A stretch of 64,000 bases of DNA from Bacteroidota bacterium (GCA_947475165.1 CANJLD010000011.1:62001-126000), one strand, 5' to 3'; shown: positions 19,457 through 28,759, counted from the first letter of the stretch. Numbers and translations: made by a program. The notes: generated from the sequence alone by a model not told the origin.

Positions 19457-20623
19457 TTACTTATTGACCGGATACACTTTGAAAGCGGTCAACACTCCTA
19501 AAGAATCTTGAAACCAAAATTGTGCTTTATGAATAAGCGATACGCGGAATAGTTCCGCTTTTGAAGGATTTTTGAGTACAATAGAATAGGTTAATGGGCT
19601 ACCATCAAAAGTAACTGCATCCCCCTGTACACCAAAACAATAGTCAATTTCGGGTTGAGTTAATACATCTGCATCAAATTGTTTCTTTCTATTGGTACGG
19701 ATGATTTTTGTGCCAAGTAAATTGGAGTCCTTATCAAGTACCTCGCACTTTATAATCGTCTCGGGTCCTGGGCTCATAGGATGAGGGATGGTGGTATTTA
19801 TCCAAGTAATTTCAGCTGCTTTTTTATTTGGGGAAAAATTGAAATGAAAATCGTCCATCATGGAGAACAATTTGGGATCTGCTTTCTTCTCCGGACCTTT
19901 ATTCCAGTAATAGTAATGAGTTCCCTTTCCTGCCTCATCGTATTCCTGATGGCAATTTTTACACAAGACAGAGCCAGTACGCTTAATAGCAAACGCAGGA
20001 TTGATGCCTCTTACTAGATCTCCATGACAAGGAAAACACGAGATATTATTCTTTGCAATAACCGCTATGGTTTGAAGACTCGGAATAGTATCTTCTTTAG
20101 AAGCAACATGCTTAAGTGAAACCATTTTATTCCCGTCAAAGTGGCAATTAAAACAATCTATAGCAGTAATTCTGGAGGCTTCCCCTGTTCGAGTATCGGG
20201 ACGAACATGAGATGATTGCATAATCTGCGCGGCCATTTCACCTGGTGTCTTTATACTATCATGCAGTAAATATTCAAACAAATTTTGCGGAGTATGACAA
20301 CCTGAACAGGAACCTTCCACCTGCTCATTTACAGTTTTGGTATAAAAAGAGCACTGGTATAAATCGCTATTGACAAAGGCCTTATGTTCTTTCAACATTT
20401 CATAAGCGTGACTATGGGGCCCTATCAATTCACTTTCGTATTCCTGTTTATGGCATGACGCACATTTCTTTACTTGATCTGTTCGGGAAAGTTTTTTAAA
20501 AATTTCTGTTCCAAGAAACTCATGATAAGCGGAAGTTTGGTTACAATTGAAGAAAGGCAAAACAATGACGCCTAAAAGAGCAACTATAAAAATGGCAAAA
20601 AGAAATTTGCGTTTCGAGACCAT
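19457..20623 (-). CDS. Multiheme (five-heme) c-type cytochrome
   Basis: The 388-residue protein has five heme-binding CxxCH motifs: CASCH at 54-58, CSGCH at 106-110, CFNCH at 157-161, CFPCH at 196-200 and CKNCH at 221-225. The N-terminal helix (about 5-26) is a signal anchor or signal peptide, so hemes would be attached on the outer side. After the heme region come about 150 residues with no motif, rich in beta structure. The spacing recalls cytochrome c554-like proteins (PF13435), although those vary. It could pass electrons to an envelope oxidoreductase; nothing in the neighbourhood identifies a partner. It is followed 11 bases away (upstream on the chromosome strand) by the radical SAM gene at 20635 on the same strand, so co-transcription is likely. 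Confidence 0.88.
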   Translation of the reverse strand: MVSKRKFLFAIFIVALLGVIVLPFFNCNQTSAYHEFLGTEIFKKLSRTDQVKKCASCHKQEYESELIGPHSHAYEMLKEHKAFVNSDLYQCSFYTKTVNEQVEGSCSGCHTPQNLFEYLLHDSIKTPGEMAAQIMQSSHVRPDTRTGEASRITAIDCFNCHFDGNKMVSLKHVASKEDTIPSLQTIAVIAKNNISCFPCHGDLVRGINPAFAIKRTGSVLCKNCHQEYDEAGKGTHYYYWNKGPEKKADPKLFSMMDDFHFNFSPNKKAAEITWINTTIPHPMSPGPETIIKCEVLDKDSNLLGTKIIRTNRKKQFDADVLTQPEIDYCFGVQGDAVTFDGSPLTYSIVLKNPSKAELFRVSLIHKAQFWFQDSLGVLTAFKVYPVNK

Positions 20624-20634
20624 ACTCGGTAAAG

Positions 20635-22059
20635 CTAACTATTCATTCTTTTAATTCTTACCCTATCCAATATTTCTTCCAGCAACTTCATTGCAAATGA
20701 TTTTCTAAAGGGTTCTTCTACTAACCGCTGTATGTTTTCAGGCTCTAGAAGTGTATCATATTCCAACCATTGCAAATATACTTTCCGATAACTTAAGGCA
20801 AATAAAATGTATTCTAACCTTCCCAAAGCACTCAGCTTTGTATTGAAACTACGCGAAATAATGCCAGTTACAGAGTAATATCGCTGAATGAATTTTTTTG
20901 CTCCGCTCGCGACATAATCTGCATCAACACCATTAGGTAAATAGGTTAGCTGATTGCCATCATAAGAGGAAATGGCTTCGGTTAGATAATTACCCTTTTT
21001 CCTAACATACTCATGCACTTTTGTACCCGGGTTATAAGTTAAGAAAGTAAGCTTAGCATATATAATTCCCATACGATGGTAATATTTGAAGAGTTCATCA
21101 AAAGTATTTTTATGCGTACCCTCTAATCCTACTATTACTCCTGCGGCAATTTGGATGCCGTACGACTGCACTTTCCTGATGATACGCTCATAGTTTTCGA
21201 TATGATTGGTATTCATTTTATGAACCGAGTTGAGCGAGATTTGGTCAATAGATTCTAGTCCGCAATAAATCATTTTGCAGCGACTATTCCGGAGAGCGGT
21301 AAGCACATCTTCACTATCCAATAACTCTATACACATTTCGGCCATCCATCCCAATGCACCGCTTTCTTTTATCAATTCAGCCACTGTAATAACATGCGCC
21401 ACGTTCACGCCAAAATTATAATCCACTACATTTATAAATTTCCCTTTGTATTGATGAATGATACTTTTCAGAGCATCCATACTGGTAATGTTATAGTTTT
21501 TCTTTTGCATGGTATGAACCATACAAAAAATACATTTCTCAGTACATCCTCTCGAAGTTTCAAGTGGATAGCCCATGAATCGATAATACTTCCCTATGTT
21601 TGGCAAAAGTGTAAAATTCGGTTTCGACAAATTTTGCTTCTCGTTCTCTCCAAAATATCTCTGCTGAAGTCGATTTAATTTCAAGTCAGCAATAAACATA
21701 TCCGCGATCGGTTCAAATAAGCCGCCAAACACAACATCGGCATACTCCAAACAAGTATCTGGCAGTAACGAAGGCAGTTCCCCCCCCCACACAATTTTAG
21801 CGTTAGAATTTATAGCTCTAATTTTTTTTGACAACAAAACTGCCTGATTAAAATTCTGAGAAGAAACCTTTAGCCCGAACATCGCTATGTTGATAGCAGG
21901 TGGTGTATAATCATGTATGAGACTTAAGTTAAAATCAACTATCTCAACCTCATAATGCTCACACAAACTACTAGCTACAGAAAGGAGAGAAAGCGAGATA
22001 ACTCCTTTAGGGAAAGTGGGTAAGTCAAGAAGAAGAATAGATTCAGTTTCTTTGTTCAT
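20635..22059 (-). CDS. B12-binding domain radical SAM protein
   Basis: The 474-residue protein combines an N-terminal cobalamin-binding-like domain (about 1-160, with 'IVWGGELPSLLPDTCLEYADVVFGG') and a radical SAM core carrying SRGCTEKCIFC, cluster cysteines 172, 176 and 179. The sequence 'MIYCGLESIDQISLNSVHKMN' matches the core strand after the SAM site. No reaction is assigned. It begins at the ATG 22059 and is divergent from the first PhyH gene at 22124, so the two may share a 64-base regulatory gap. It may be translated with the multiheme cytochrome just downstream, and an electron-transfer partnership is a possibility rather than a finding. Confidence 0.87.
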   Translation of the reverse strand: MNKETESILLLDLPTFPKGVISLSLLSVASSLCEHYEVEIVDFNLSLIHDYTPPAINIAMFGLKVSSQNFNQAVLLSKKIRAINSNAKIVWGGELPSLLPDTCLEYADVVFGGLFEPIADMFIADLKLNRLQQRYFGENEKQNLSKPNFTLLPNIGKYYRFMGYPLETSRGCTEKCIFCMVHTMQKKNYNITSMDALKSIIHQYKGKFINVVDYNFGVNVAHVITVAELIKESGALGWMAEMCIELLDSEDVLTALRNSRCKMIYCGLESIDQISLNSVHKMNTNHIENYERIIRKVQSYGIQIAAGVIVGLEGTHKNTFDELFKYYHRMGIIYAKLTFLTYNPGTKVHEYVRKKGNYLTEAISSYDGNQLTYLPNGVDADYVASGAKKFIQRYYSVTGIISRSFNTKLSALGRLEYILFALSYRKVYLQWLEYDTLLEPENIQRLVEEPFRKSFAMKLLEEILDRVRIKRMNS

Positions 22060-22095
22060 TCATAAAAACCATCTCTATGGAAAAATAAATTTAAA

Positions 22096-22103
22096 TAACT
22101 TTG
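22096..22103 (+). promoter_or_regulatory. Putative -7 element (TAACTTTG) before the PhyH gene at 22124
   Basis: TAACTTTG fits TAnnTTTG exactly and ends 20 bases before the ATG. No good -33 TTTG is seen at the usual distance, so this is a weak call resting on the -7 half alone. Confidence 0.33.
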
Positions 22104-22123
22104 GCTGTAAATTGGCTTAAAAA

Positions 22124-22966
22124 ATGGGCAATAAATTTTCTGCATTAATATTTAAAAACCCTAACATACAACATTCAATTGCCGAAAATGGATTTGTTGT
22201 TATAGACGCAAATCTAAATCGAAAAGTGAATCAATTACATGCATATATATCTAATCATTTCAAATTTCCTTCATCCAATTTCTATTATAGTCTACTTGAA
22301 AATTCGTTTGAGCAGAATAAACGTTTACAAAACATTTTCAAAGAAATTCTTAGCGATTTTTACGAAACTTATTTTAGTGATTACCGTACGCTCACAGAAT
22401 CATTTTTATTTAAGCCAGAAAATACAAATGAAGAGCTTTTACTTCATCAGGATTGGTGTTATACAGATGAGAAAAATCACATAGCTTATAATATATGGAT
22501 TCCGTTACAAGATGTTACACAAACTAATGGCGCGATGTTCTTTTTGCCAGGCAGTCATTTATGGTTCAATAATTTAAGATCGGGTTCCCTTCTTACAGGA
22601 AGAATCAGTACTCTTGACTTACCGAACCACCAAATACAATCTGTTACACTCAAAAAAGGACAAGCTATTATTTTTCATCCAGCAATTTTTCATGGTTCTT
22701 ATCCAAATTTTTCTAATCAAAAGCGCCTTATAGCTACTGCAACTTTATTTCAAAAAAACGCTCCGTTCCTTTATTACAACCAAAGCAAGACTAAAAATGA
22801 AGTAAGCGTATTTCGGTTAGAGGATGATGTCTTTTTAAAAGAGCTACCAACTTTGGCTAGTGGTGGTAAGCCTGAAGGGATTGAAACAGAACAACTAAAC
22901 TACAGCCATCATATTATTACTGCAAATGAGTTGAATTCAAAATTGGCTAGCTTCACGGGCAAATAG
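22124..22966 (+). CDS. PhyH family 2OG-Fe(II) dioxygenase
   Basis: The 280-residue protein is a phytanoyl-CoA dioxygenase-like (PF05721) oxygenase. The iron triad is complete: His108 and Asp110 in LLHQDW, His190 in FHGSYPN, with Arg201 eleven residues on as the 2-oxoglutarate salt bridge. The core strands 'NIWIPLQDVTQTNGAMFFLPGSH' follow the family pattern. Family members hydroxylate or otherwise oxidise unactivated carbons on lipids, sugars, nucleosides or natural products, so the substrate cannot be read from the motif. Unlike most neighbours it ends without a basic helical tail. It is the first gene of a rightward pair with 23098, 131 bases apart. Confidence 0.9.
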   Translation: MGNKFSALIFKNPNIQHSIAENGFVVIDANLNRKVNQLHAYISNHFKFPSSNFYYSLLENSFEQNKRLQNIFKEILSDFYETYFSDYRTLTESFLFKPENTNEELLLHQDWCYTDEKNHIAYNIWIPLQDVTQTNGAMFFLPGSHLWFNNLRSGSLLTGRISTLDLPNHQIQSVTLKKGQAIIFHPAIFHGSYPNFSNQKRLIATATLFQKNAPFLYYNQSKTKNEVSVFRLEDDVFLKELPTLASGGKPEGIETEQLNYSHHIITANELNSKLASFTGK

Positions 22967-23097
22967 GCGAACGTTGGATTGTTCGCTGTACGATTGGCAA
23001 TTCGCAATAAGCATATTATGTAATACAGATGCATGACATACGTAATATTATTGAAAAACAATTTTGCGAGTCCTATTTAAAGACTGGTTAAATTTTT

Positions 23098-24021
23098 ATG
23101 ACTAAACCGAAAGTTTTTCGAGACGAGAATTTACAAAATGAATTTGACAAAAATGGCTTTGTCAAGTTTCATATGTTTTCAAAAGCACAGGTAAAGCTTT
23201 TGCAAGACTACTACTTAGAAACACAAAGCGAACACGAAACTGTAATTGGCAGAAAAAAATTTCATGCCACCAACGATACCGATAATGCTGAACTGATTGC
23301 AAGTGCAGACCGTTTTATCAAAAAAATAATGTTTGAAGAGATTGACAAACACTTTTATAATTATAAAACCATTGCTGCAAATTATTTACTCAAACAATCC
23401 TCTGAAGAGTCCGATTTAGGTCCACATCAGGACCTACGTTTTGTGGATGAAGAAAAATATTATTCTTTCAATATTTGGGTTGCTACGGAACCTACTTCTA
23501 AAGAAAATGGTTGCTTGCGGTTTTTAAAAGGCAGTCATCGCATGCATGATACCATACGACCGCTACCATCTTACCCATGGAAATACGAGAGTGTTATCTC
23601 TCTTATACCTCCCTATTTTACAGATATTACTACGGATATTGGGGAATGTATTATTTTGAACCATGCATGTATTCACGGCTCTTATCCAAATCTGTCAGGG
23701 CATACAAGAATAGCTGCCATACTAGCCATGATACCAAAAGAAGCAGATATTTATCATTATTTTCTGCCTGATGGCAACCCAGAAAATGAAGTGGAAAAGT
23801 ATGCAATGACATTGGGTGATTTTATTTCTTTGAAAGTTGGATACCGACCAGAAAATGCACTACTCATAGATAAATTCAAATATGATTTTTCGCCTATTAA
23901 TACTTCTCAGTTTAAGGTCTGGATAAATCAGAACATGTCAAACGAAAAAACGCGTATGGACAAAAGATATAAATTTATCAGAAGTCGATTATCAGCTTTA
24001 GTCAAATCAATTGGGTTATAA
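23098..24021 (+). CDS. PhyH family 2OG-Fe(II) dioxygenase
   Basis: The 307-residue enzyme has His110 and Asp112 (PHQDLRFVDEEK), His193 (IHGSYPN) and Arg204. It is closest in motif detail to the gene at 27884: both have HQD followed by FVDE, then a NIWVA strand, ENGCL, KGSH and a PWxYE loop. The C-terminus ends in a basic amphipathic stretch, 'KFIRSRLSALVKSIGL', which is outside the catalytic fold. It probably follows 22124 in one transcript. A TTTG/TAAATTTT pair sits just before the ATG, a poor promoter match. Substrate unknown. Confidence 0.9.
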   Translation: MTKPKVFRDENLQNEFDKNGFVKFHMFSKAQVKLLQDYYLETQSEHETVIGRKKFHATNDTDNAELIASADRFIKKIMFEEIDKHFYNYKTIAANYLLKQSSEESDLGPHQDLRFVDEEKYYSFNIWVATEPTSKENGCLRFLKGSHRMHDTIRPLPSYPWKYESVISLIPPYFTDITTDIGECIILNHACIHGSYPNLSGHTRIAAILAMIPKEADIYHYFLPDGNPENEVEKYAMTLGDFISLKVGYRPENALLIDKFKYDFSPINTSQFKVWINQNMSNEKTRMDKRYKFIRSRLSALVKSIGL

Positions 24022-24062
24022 TTATTTCCTGATATCGAAGAATGTTCGTCATGTTTTATATC

Positions 24063-24929
24063 TCAGGTATATAGAGTAATTTGAAACCTCCTCCTTATTT
24101 TATTTATAAAATTTCCCAACCAAAACCAATCCATCTTTAGATTGATGTATTTTACTACATCGGAAGATAAAGTCTTTACAGGCACACCTGTTTGGGGTCT
24201 TTGGAAGTTATCGTAGGCAATATAAAAATCGCTTTCCATCACCTTATACATTTCTATTTCAGTTGCTCCTTCCGGCTTGCAGTAATGGATGTAGCCTGCA
24301 GCCTTTGGAACCATGGTAAGATTCAATGCCGGGCGTGTTTCCCTGGTTTTATTTGCCGGTGAGTAATGAAGCAAGGAGTGATTATAAATAATCGCATCAC
24401 CTGCTTTCATTGGGATTAATTTTCCATACCTTTTTTCCCAAATTTTATCGCGCTCAAGACTACTGCTTTGATAAATACCCGGCCCACGAATTATGTTTGT
24501 GATTTTATGTGACCCTTCTACCACCCCAAAACATCCGTTTTCTTCACTCGCATCAACCAACGGAATCCATATTGCAGCTGAATGAAATTCACTCTCATCC
24601 ACATAAGTCCAGTCTGCATGCAATGGCATAAAGTTCTCGGGATCCGGATTCTTCACCATAAAATTACCAAACAAAGGCTCATAGCGGTTCAAATAAACTG
24701 CTGCCTTTGGTGCTACAAGTTCGGCAATAGTATCATGAACACGCTTTTTGTATAAAACATCCTTACTAAAATGGGTAGAATGAAAGGCCTCGGAACACTG
24801 GTTTCGAAAATCGGCAAACAGTTTCAGCAATAAATTAACTTCCTCCTGGTTCAGCAATGCAGGAAATAACACATACCCTTTATCGTCAAAATTTTTCTGA
24901 AATAAAGAGTTATTGAAAACAGGGTGCAT
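24063..24929 (-). CDS. PhyH family 2OG-Fe(II) dioxygenase
   Basis: The 288-residue protein is on the strand opposite to its left neighbours. Motifs: His104 and Asp106 in LHADWTYVDE, His188 in LLHYSPAN, Arg199 eleven residues later. The HxD variant uses Ala rather than Gln between the ligands, still allowed in the family. It ends in 'FINKIRRRFQITLYT', a strongly basic amphipathic tail. The leftward group 24063, 24986, 26015 all face the same way and probably share transcription. Substrate unknown. Confidence 0.9.
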   Translation of the reverse strand: MHPVFNNSLFQKNFDDKGYVLFPALLNQEEVNLLLKLFADFRNQCSEAFHSTHFSKDVLYKKRVHDTIAELVAPKAAVYLNRYEPLFGNFMVKNPDPENFMPLHADWTYVDESEFHSAAIWIPLVDASEENGCFGVVEGSHKITNIIRGPGIYQSSSLERDKIWEKRYGKLIPMKAGDAIIYNHSLLHYSPANKTRETRPALNLTMVPKAAGYIHYCKPEGATEIEMYKVMESDFYIAYDNFQRPQTGVPVKTLSSDVVKYINLKMDWFWLGNFINKIRRRFQITLYT

Positions 24930-24985
24930 GGGATTAAGATGTACGACTACAATGCTGCTAAAATGCCGACATCATTTCTCAACTA

Positions 24986-25900
24986 TTATTGTGGCAAATG
25001 TTTTTCTATAAGCTGCACCAACTCTTCCTTGTCGAAAATGTAAGGCTTATACGCTACTACACTTTTCTTCCACTTGGTTGCGTCAGGCTTGGAGTGAAAA
25101 TCGTAATCTTTATAAAAATTTTCATCCACTTCATATTTTTCAATAGTGTTTGCAGCCATATTATCATCTTTGAAATAATAAATCAACTGATAGTTTTGGC
25201 GCAACACGGTAATGGTAATGGAGTGCCTTGTATTTTCCGATAAATTAGCTGTGGACCCATGCACCAATGCTGGATCAAAAATTAGCGCATCACCTAGATT
25301 TACAGTAACCGGGAACATGTATTCGCGTAGCGTATTAGTATGTTCACAAAAATTCCAAGGTACTGTAAGCGAGCGTTGCGTATTACCCCAAAGATGGCTT
25401 CCTGGCAATACCCATATAGGACCGTTTATTTCAGTCACATCACAAAAAGGTATCCAAAGAAAAAGGCAATAATCCTTTTCCTCATCCACCACAGCACTAT
25501 CTTGATGCACCTCCAGTTCACTAACCGGACTGGCCGGTTTTATCTGATACGACCCACCTGTATGTGGGTTTACCTTATCCATATTAAACATTCGCGGAAG
25601 AACACTCCTTGTATTCATATTAATTACGTCCTGGGTTTTCTTACGCACCTCGGGGTTGTGCAAACAACCGCTATTCATAAAATGGTCGTCCAATGCAAAC
25701 CCTTCTATTTTCGAAATTTCATTGAAAGTACCCATAAAAGATCCTATCTCTTCCGGTCTTACAACATTTTTTACCACACACCAGCCATTTTTTAAAAAAT
25801 GTTCCTGGTTTTCTTCATCTAAAAAGAAATTATCTTTTCGGATATTAAAGTACCGATTCGTCTCGTCTGTTGGTTTATTACTAATTGACAGCAAACTCAT
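24986..25900 (-). CDS. PhyH family 2OG-Fe(II) dioxygenase
   Basis: The 304-residue protein has His132 and Asp134 in VHQDSAVVDE, His214 in VHGSTAN and Arg225. It starts with about 25 extra residues compared with neighbours and has a distinctive 'GGSYQIKPASPVSELEVHQD' lead-in, which suggests a different substrate pocket. The tail is short and acidic-neutral rather than basic. It lies 56 bases upstream of 24063 on the same strand. Confidence 0.9.
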   Translation of the reverse strand: MSLLSISNKPTDETNRYFNIRKDNFFLDEENQEHFLKNGWCVVKNVVRPEEIGSFMGTFNEISKIEGFALDDHFMNSGCLHNPEVRKKTQDVINMNTRSVLPRMFNMDKVNPHTGGSYQIKPASPVSELEVHQDSAVVDEEKDYCLFLWIPFCDVTEINGPIWVLPGSHLWGNTQRSLTVPWNFCEHTNTLREYMFPVTVNLGDALIFDPALVHGSTANLSENTRHSITITVLRQNYQLIYYFKDDNMAANTIEKYEVDENFYKDYDFHSKPDATKWKKSVVAYKPYIFDKEELVQLIEKHLPQ

Positions 25901-25932
25901 AGTTGTAAGTTATCTGGTTATAAAACGTTTTT

Positions 25933-25940
25933 CAAATATA
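25933..25940 (-). promoter_or_regulatory. Putative -7 element (TATATTTG) before the PhyH gene at 24986
   Basis: On the minus strand the sequence reads TATATTTG, matching TAnnTTTG, about 32 bases before the ATG at 25900. The nearest upstream TTTG is only 15 bases further, short for a -33 box. Confidence 0.35.
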
Positions 25941-26014
25941 ACAAAACAAAAGGCTCAAAACCTTTTTTACTGATTATTCTCATAACAAAACCCTGCATCA
26001 TCTTTCCCCCTACT

Positions 26015-26887
26015 TTAAGACCAATAATAAAGCTCCGACCCACCTTTCGAAAAGTTCAAAAACCCTCCAAAGGTAATTCGCGGAATGGCACCCTTTATAT
26101 CTTCCACTCTATGCCATATAGGCCCCCCCGAAAAAACAAGTACATCTCCCGGCTTAGGTTTCACAGCAAAACTCGGCACATCTTTTACATAAATAAAATT
26201 ACCTGAATCGTCTATAACAAATTCGTTGTTTTCAGGGCTTTCTTTACGTTTCACTTTATCCCAAAGCATGTTGTAAATAGTCAACTCCCCACCTGCTTCT
26301 GGTTGTTGCAACACGACAAAATAACTCAACTGGTCATTCATGTCAATGTTATTCTTAATCAGAGAATAATAAAACATTGACTGCGCCTGAAATAAATTTC
26401 CGCAATGTACATGAAGCCCTCCCATACCCGGAAAAAACATTCTAAACGTGCCCGGTGCAACTTCCTTATCCTTTATTTTATTGAAAGGAATACTTACTTG
26501 ATAATTTTTTGCAACTTTCTTAAAAAAGCTATCAAGTTTAGTCATCAATTTTCCAACTACGTCATGACTGGTTTTGTAATTATCAAAGCGCGCTAATTTT
26601 CTATAATAGCTATCAAGTTTTTCTTCTGTATTTGTAATAATGGCAAAAGGTGCAGGAAAGATTTTGCCAGAGGGGGTTGGCATAAATTCAGATTCGTCAA
26701 GATTTGATAAAAAATTTTTGATATCGCTTACTTCATCCAAGCTATACACATTTTTCATTATAAATCCGTCAAGTGTCCGGCTTCTAATTTGTGAGACTAA
26801 ATCTCCTCGCTGGTCTATTTCGGAAAAAGGGACTTCGATAAAATTGAAAAATATATCCTCGCCAAAAATTCTATCTGTGTTTGTCAT
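26015..26887 (-). CDS. 2OG-Fe(II) oxygenase with a His-x-Gly metal motif (hydroxylase or possible halogenase)
   Basis: The 290-residue protein does not belong to the PhyH group around it. Its C-terminal half has 'GGLHVHCGNLFQAQS' (His159, His161, Gly163), 'GGELTIYN' and 'IWHRVEDIKG..PRITFGGF' with His259 and Arg270 eleven residues later, the order of a double-stranded beta-helix 2-oxoglutarate oxygenase. If His161 is the first ligand, the next-but-one position is Gly, where hydroxylases usually have Asp or Glu. An open site of this kind lets halide bind in the SyrB2, WelO5 and BesD-type halogenases, but two-histidine hydroxylases such as aspartyl beta-hydroxylase share it. An alternative is that His159 pairs with His161. 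Substrate unknown; the N-terminal 130 residues match nothing I recognise. Confidence 0.78.
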   Translation of the reverse strand: MTNTDRIFGEDIFFNFIEVPFSEIDQRGDLVSQIRSRTLDGFIMKNVYSLDEVSDIKNFLSNLDESEFMPTPSGKIFPAPFAIITNTEEKLDSYYRKLARFDNYKTSHDVVGKLMTKLDSFFKKVAKNYQVSIPFNKIKDKEVAPGTFRMFFPGMGGLHVHCGNLFQAQSMFYYSLIKNNIDMNDQLSYFVVLQQPEAGGELTIYNMLWDKVKRKESPENNEFVIDDSGNFIYVKDVPSFAVKPKPGDVLVFSGGPIWHRVEDIKGAIPRITFGGFLNFSKGGSELYYWS

Positions 26888-26932
26888 GGTCTTCGCTTTT
26901 AGATTATGATGGTAATCAGGAAATATTTATGT

Positions 26933-26940
26933 CAAACTTA
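26933..26940 (-). promoter_or_regulatory. Putative -7 element (TAAGTTTG) before the oxygenase at 26015
   Basis: On the minus strand TAAGTTTG matches TAnnTTTG about 45 bases before the ATG at 26887. No convincing -33 element is seen, so the call is weak. Confidence 0.32.
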
Positions 26941-26999
26941 ATTATTTTCGAATTTTAATTTATACGTTGAACCAGGGGTTCTCTTTCAAGAAATTAAGC

Positions 27000-27887
27000 A
27001 TGAATTCCGTTAATCCAATTTTTAAAAACGATAAAACTCAGTTTCGCTTCGAGCGAGATGGCTTTGTAAAAATTTCCTTGCTCAATCAGGAAGAAGCAGA
27101 TGATTTAACTGCTTTTTACGAGAAACATCGGCAGCAACATGAAACAACCGGTCATCTTCATCACACCACAACCGACTCTGGGCATGCTGAGTTAATTTAT
27201 AGTGTTGATGCAAAAATCAAAACTGTGTTTTTGCCACGACTAGAAAAAATTCTTGCAAATTTTAAGGCTTTAGCCGGTTGTTTTCATATCAAAGAACCCG
27301 GAACGGGTTCCAATACCGATATGCACCAAGACCCCACTTTTGTTGACGAGTCAAATTTTTGCAGCGCTAATGTATGGGTAGCACTTCAGGATATTGATAA
27401 AAAAAATGGAAATCTGTTTTTTGTCCGCGGATCTCACCGGGTTGTTTCGTCCTTGCGAGCTACACCCTCTTATTCCAGTTATTATCAAAATTTTAAAGAA
27501 GAATTAACGGAAATGATTACTCATGTTCCGCTCAAAAAAGGGGAGGCAGTAGTTTTTAGTAACGCAACAATCCATGGAGCTACTGAAAACTTGACCGATG
27601 GAATTCGATTGGCGGCTACCTTACTTGTTTGTTCGGCTCAAGCCGAATGGATATTGTATTATCAGGACAAAGACAAAAAGAGCGACAAAGTTGAGAAGCA
27701 TCAATTGAATCTTGATTCATTCATATCGTTCTCAAAAAACGGCATGCCCGAGCATAACACACCTCCGGAGATTATACCTTACAAATACCCCGTTATTTCG
27801 AAAAAAGAATTTTTAGCCCGCATTGGTGCTAAAAGAAATTGTATGCAACATATTGCCGATGTTTTTAGAATGAAATTCTCTATATGA
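27000..27887 (+). CDS. PhyH family 2OG-Fe(II) dioxygenase
   Basis: The ATG at 27000 is preferred over the in-frame TTG at 26967, because it gives an N-terminus like those of the neighbouring PhyH proteins (short, then 'FxxDGFV'). The 295-residue enzyme has His109 and Asp111 in MHQDPTFVDE, His192 in IHGATEN and Arg203. The C-terminal tail, 'MQHIADVFRMKFSI', is amphipathic. Its stop overlaps the start of the next PhyH gene by four bases (ATGA), so the two are translationally coupled. Substrate unknown. Confidence 0.88.
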   Translation: MNSVNPIFKNDKTQFRFERDGFVKISLLNQEEADDLTAFYEKHRQQHETTGHLHHTTTDSGHAELIYSVDAKIKTVFLPRLEKILANFKALAGCFHIKEPGTGSNTDMHQDPTFVDESNFCSANVWVALQDIDKKNGNLFFVRGSHRVVSSLRATPSYSSYYQNFKEELTEMITHVPLKKGEAVVFSNATIHGATENLTDGIRLAATLLVCSAQAEWILYYQDKDKKSDKVEKHQLNLDSFISFSKNGMPEHNTPPEIIPYKYPVISKKEFLARIGAKRNCMQHIADVFRMKFSI

Positions 27888-28759
27888 AGCCCTTGTTCCT
27901 ATCAGATAGTCTGCAAAAAGAATTTGAAGAAAATGGTTTTGTCAAAGTAGATTTGCTAAGTAAAATGGAGGTTGATGCGCTACTTATATCTTATAAATCT
28001 GTCTTATCTGAACATGAAAAAATAAATATCCCTTACATTACCACTAGCCACTCCAACAATGCTGATTTAATATCAAAGGTGGATAGCCTGTTGCAAAAAG
28101 TAATTGCTCCTGCGATAAATAAAATTATGTGTAATTATAATTTGCTGTTCGGCAATTATCTTGTTAAAATGCCTGTAGCAAATTCGGAAACTGACCCACA
28201 TCAGGACATAACGTTTGTTGATGAGAAGGAATTTGCATCTGTAAATATTTGGGTGGCGCTGCAGGATACCAATGAAGAAAATGGCTGTCTATATATTTTA
28301 AAAGGTAGTCATAAACTCATGCACACTTTGCGTCCTTCGCAAAACTACCCATGGGCGTATGAAAATGCCAAGGAGGAAATTAAAAGGCTCGCCACACCTT
28401 TTCAGGCAAAAGCCGGTCAGGCGTTTATATTTAATCATGCAGTGGTACATGGTTCGTATCCCAATAAAACGAATCGGGCTCGTATCGCAGCTGTGCTTGC
28501 AGCCTATCCTGACAAAGCAGATTTGCTGCATTATTATTTACCTACAACAGAAAACAACTTAGTTAGCAAATATCTAATGACCAAGCAAGCGTATCTTCAT
28601 TTTAAAAAAGGTGAACCTCCTGCAATGGGAATTTTATTAGAAAAGGTGAACTTTGATTTTAAACAAATAAGCAAAACAGAATTTGAAAGACTTTGGCAAA
28701 GAAGAACGGGTTCTACTTCTTTTTTAAATCAAGCGCTTAAATTTCTGAAAAGGAGATAA
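27884..28759 (+). CDS. PhyH family 2OG-Fe(II) dioxygenase
   Basis: The 291-residue enzyme has His106 and Asp108 in PHQDITFVDE, His189 in VHGSYPN and Arg200. It is the near relative of the gene at 23098, most likely a duplicate from before the block was rearranged. It overlaps the previous gene by four bases and stops five bases before the double-domain PhyH gene. The end, 'FLNQALKFLKRR', is a basic amphipathic tail. Confidence 0.9.
   Translation: MKPLFLSDSLQKEFEENGFVKVDLLSKMEVDALLISYKSVLSEHEKINIPYITTSHSNNADLISKVDSLLQKVIAPAINKIMCNYNLLFGNYLVKMPVANSETDPHQDITFVDEKEFASVNIWVALQDTNEENGCLYILKGSHKLMHTLRPSQNYPWAYENAKEEIKRLATPFQAKAGQAFIFNHAVVHGSYPNKTNRARIAAVLAAYPDKADLLHYYLPTTENNLVSKYLMTKQAYLHFKKGEPPAMGILLEKVNFDFKQISKTEFERLWQRRTGSTSFLNQALKFLKRR
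28749..28755 (+). promoter_or_regulatory. Shine-Dalgarno sequence AAAGGAG before the double PhyH gene
   Basis: AAAGGAG lies 8 bases upstream of the ATG at 28764 and inside the last codons of the previous gene. Strong Shine-Dalgarno sequences are uncommon before genes in this window and in Bacteroidota generally, and this one fixes the start. Confidence 0.6.
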
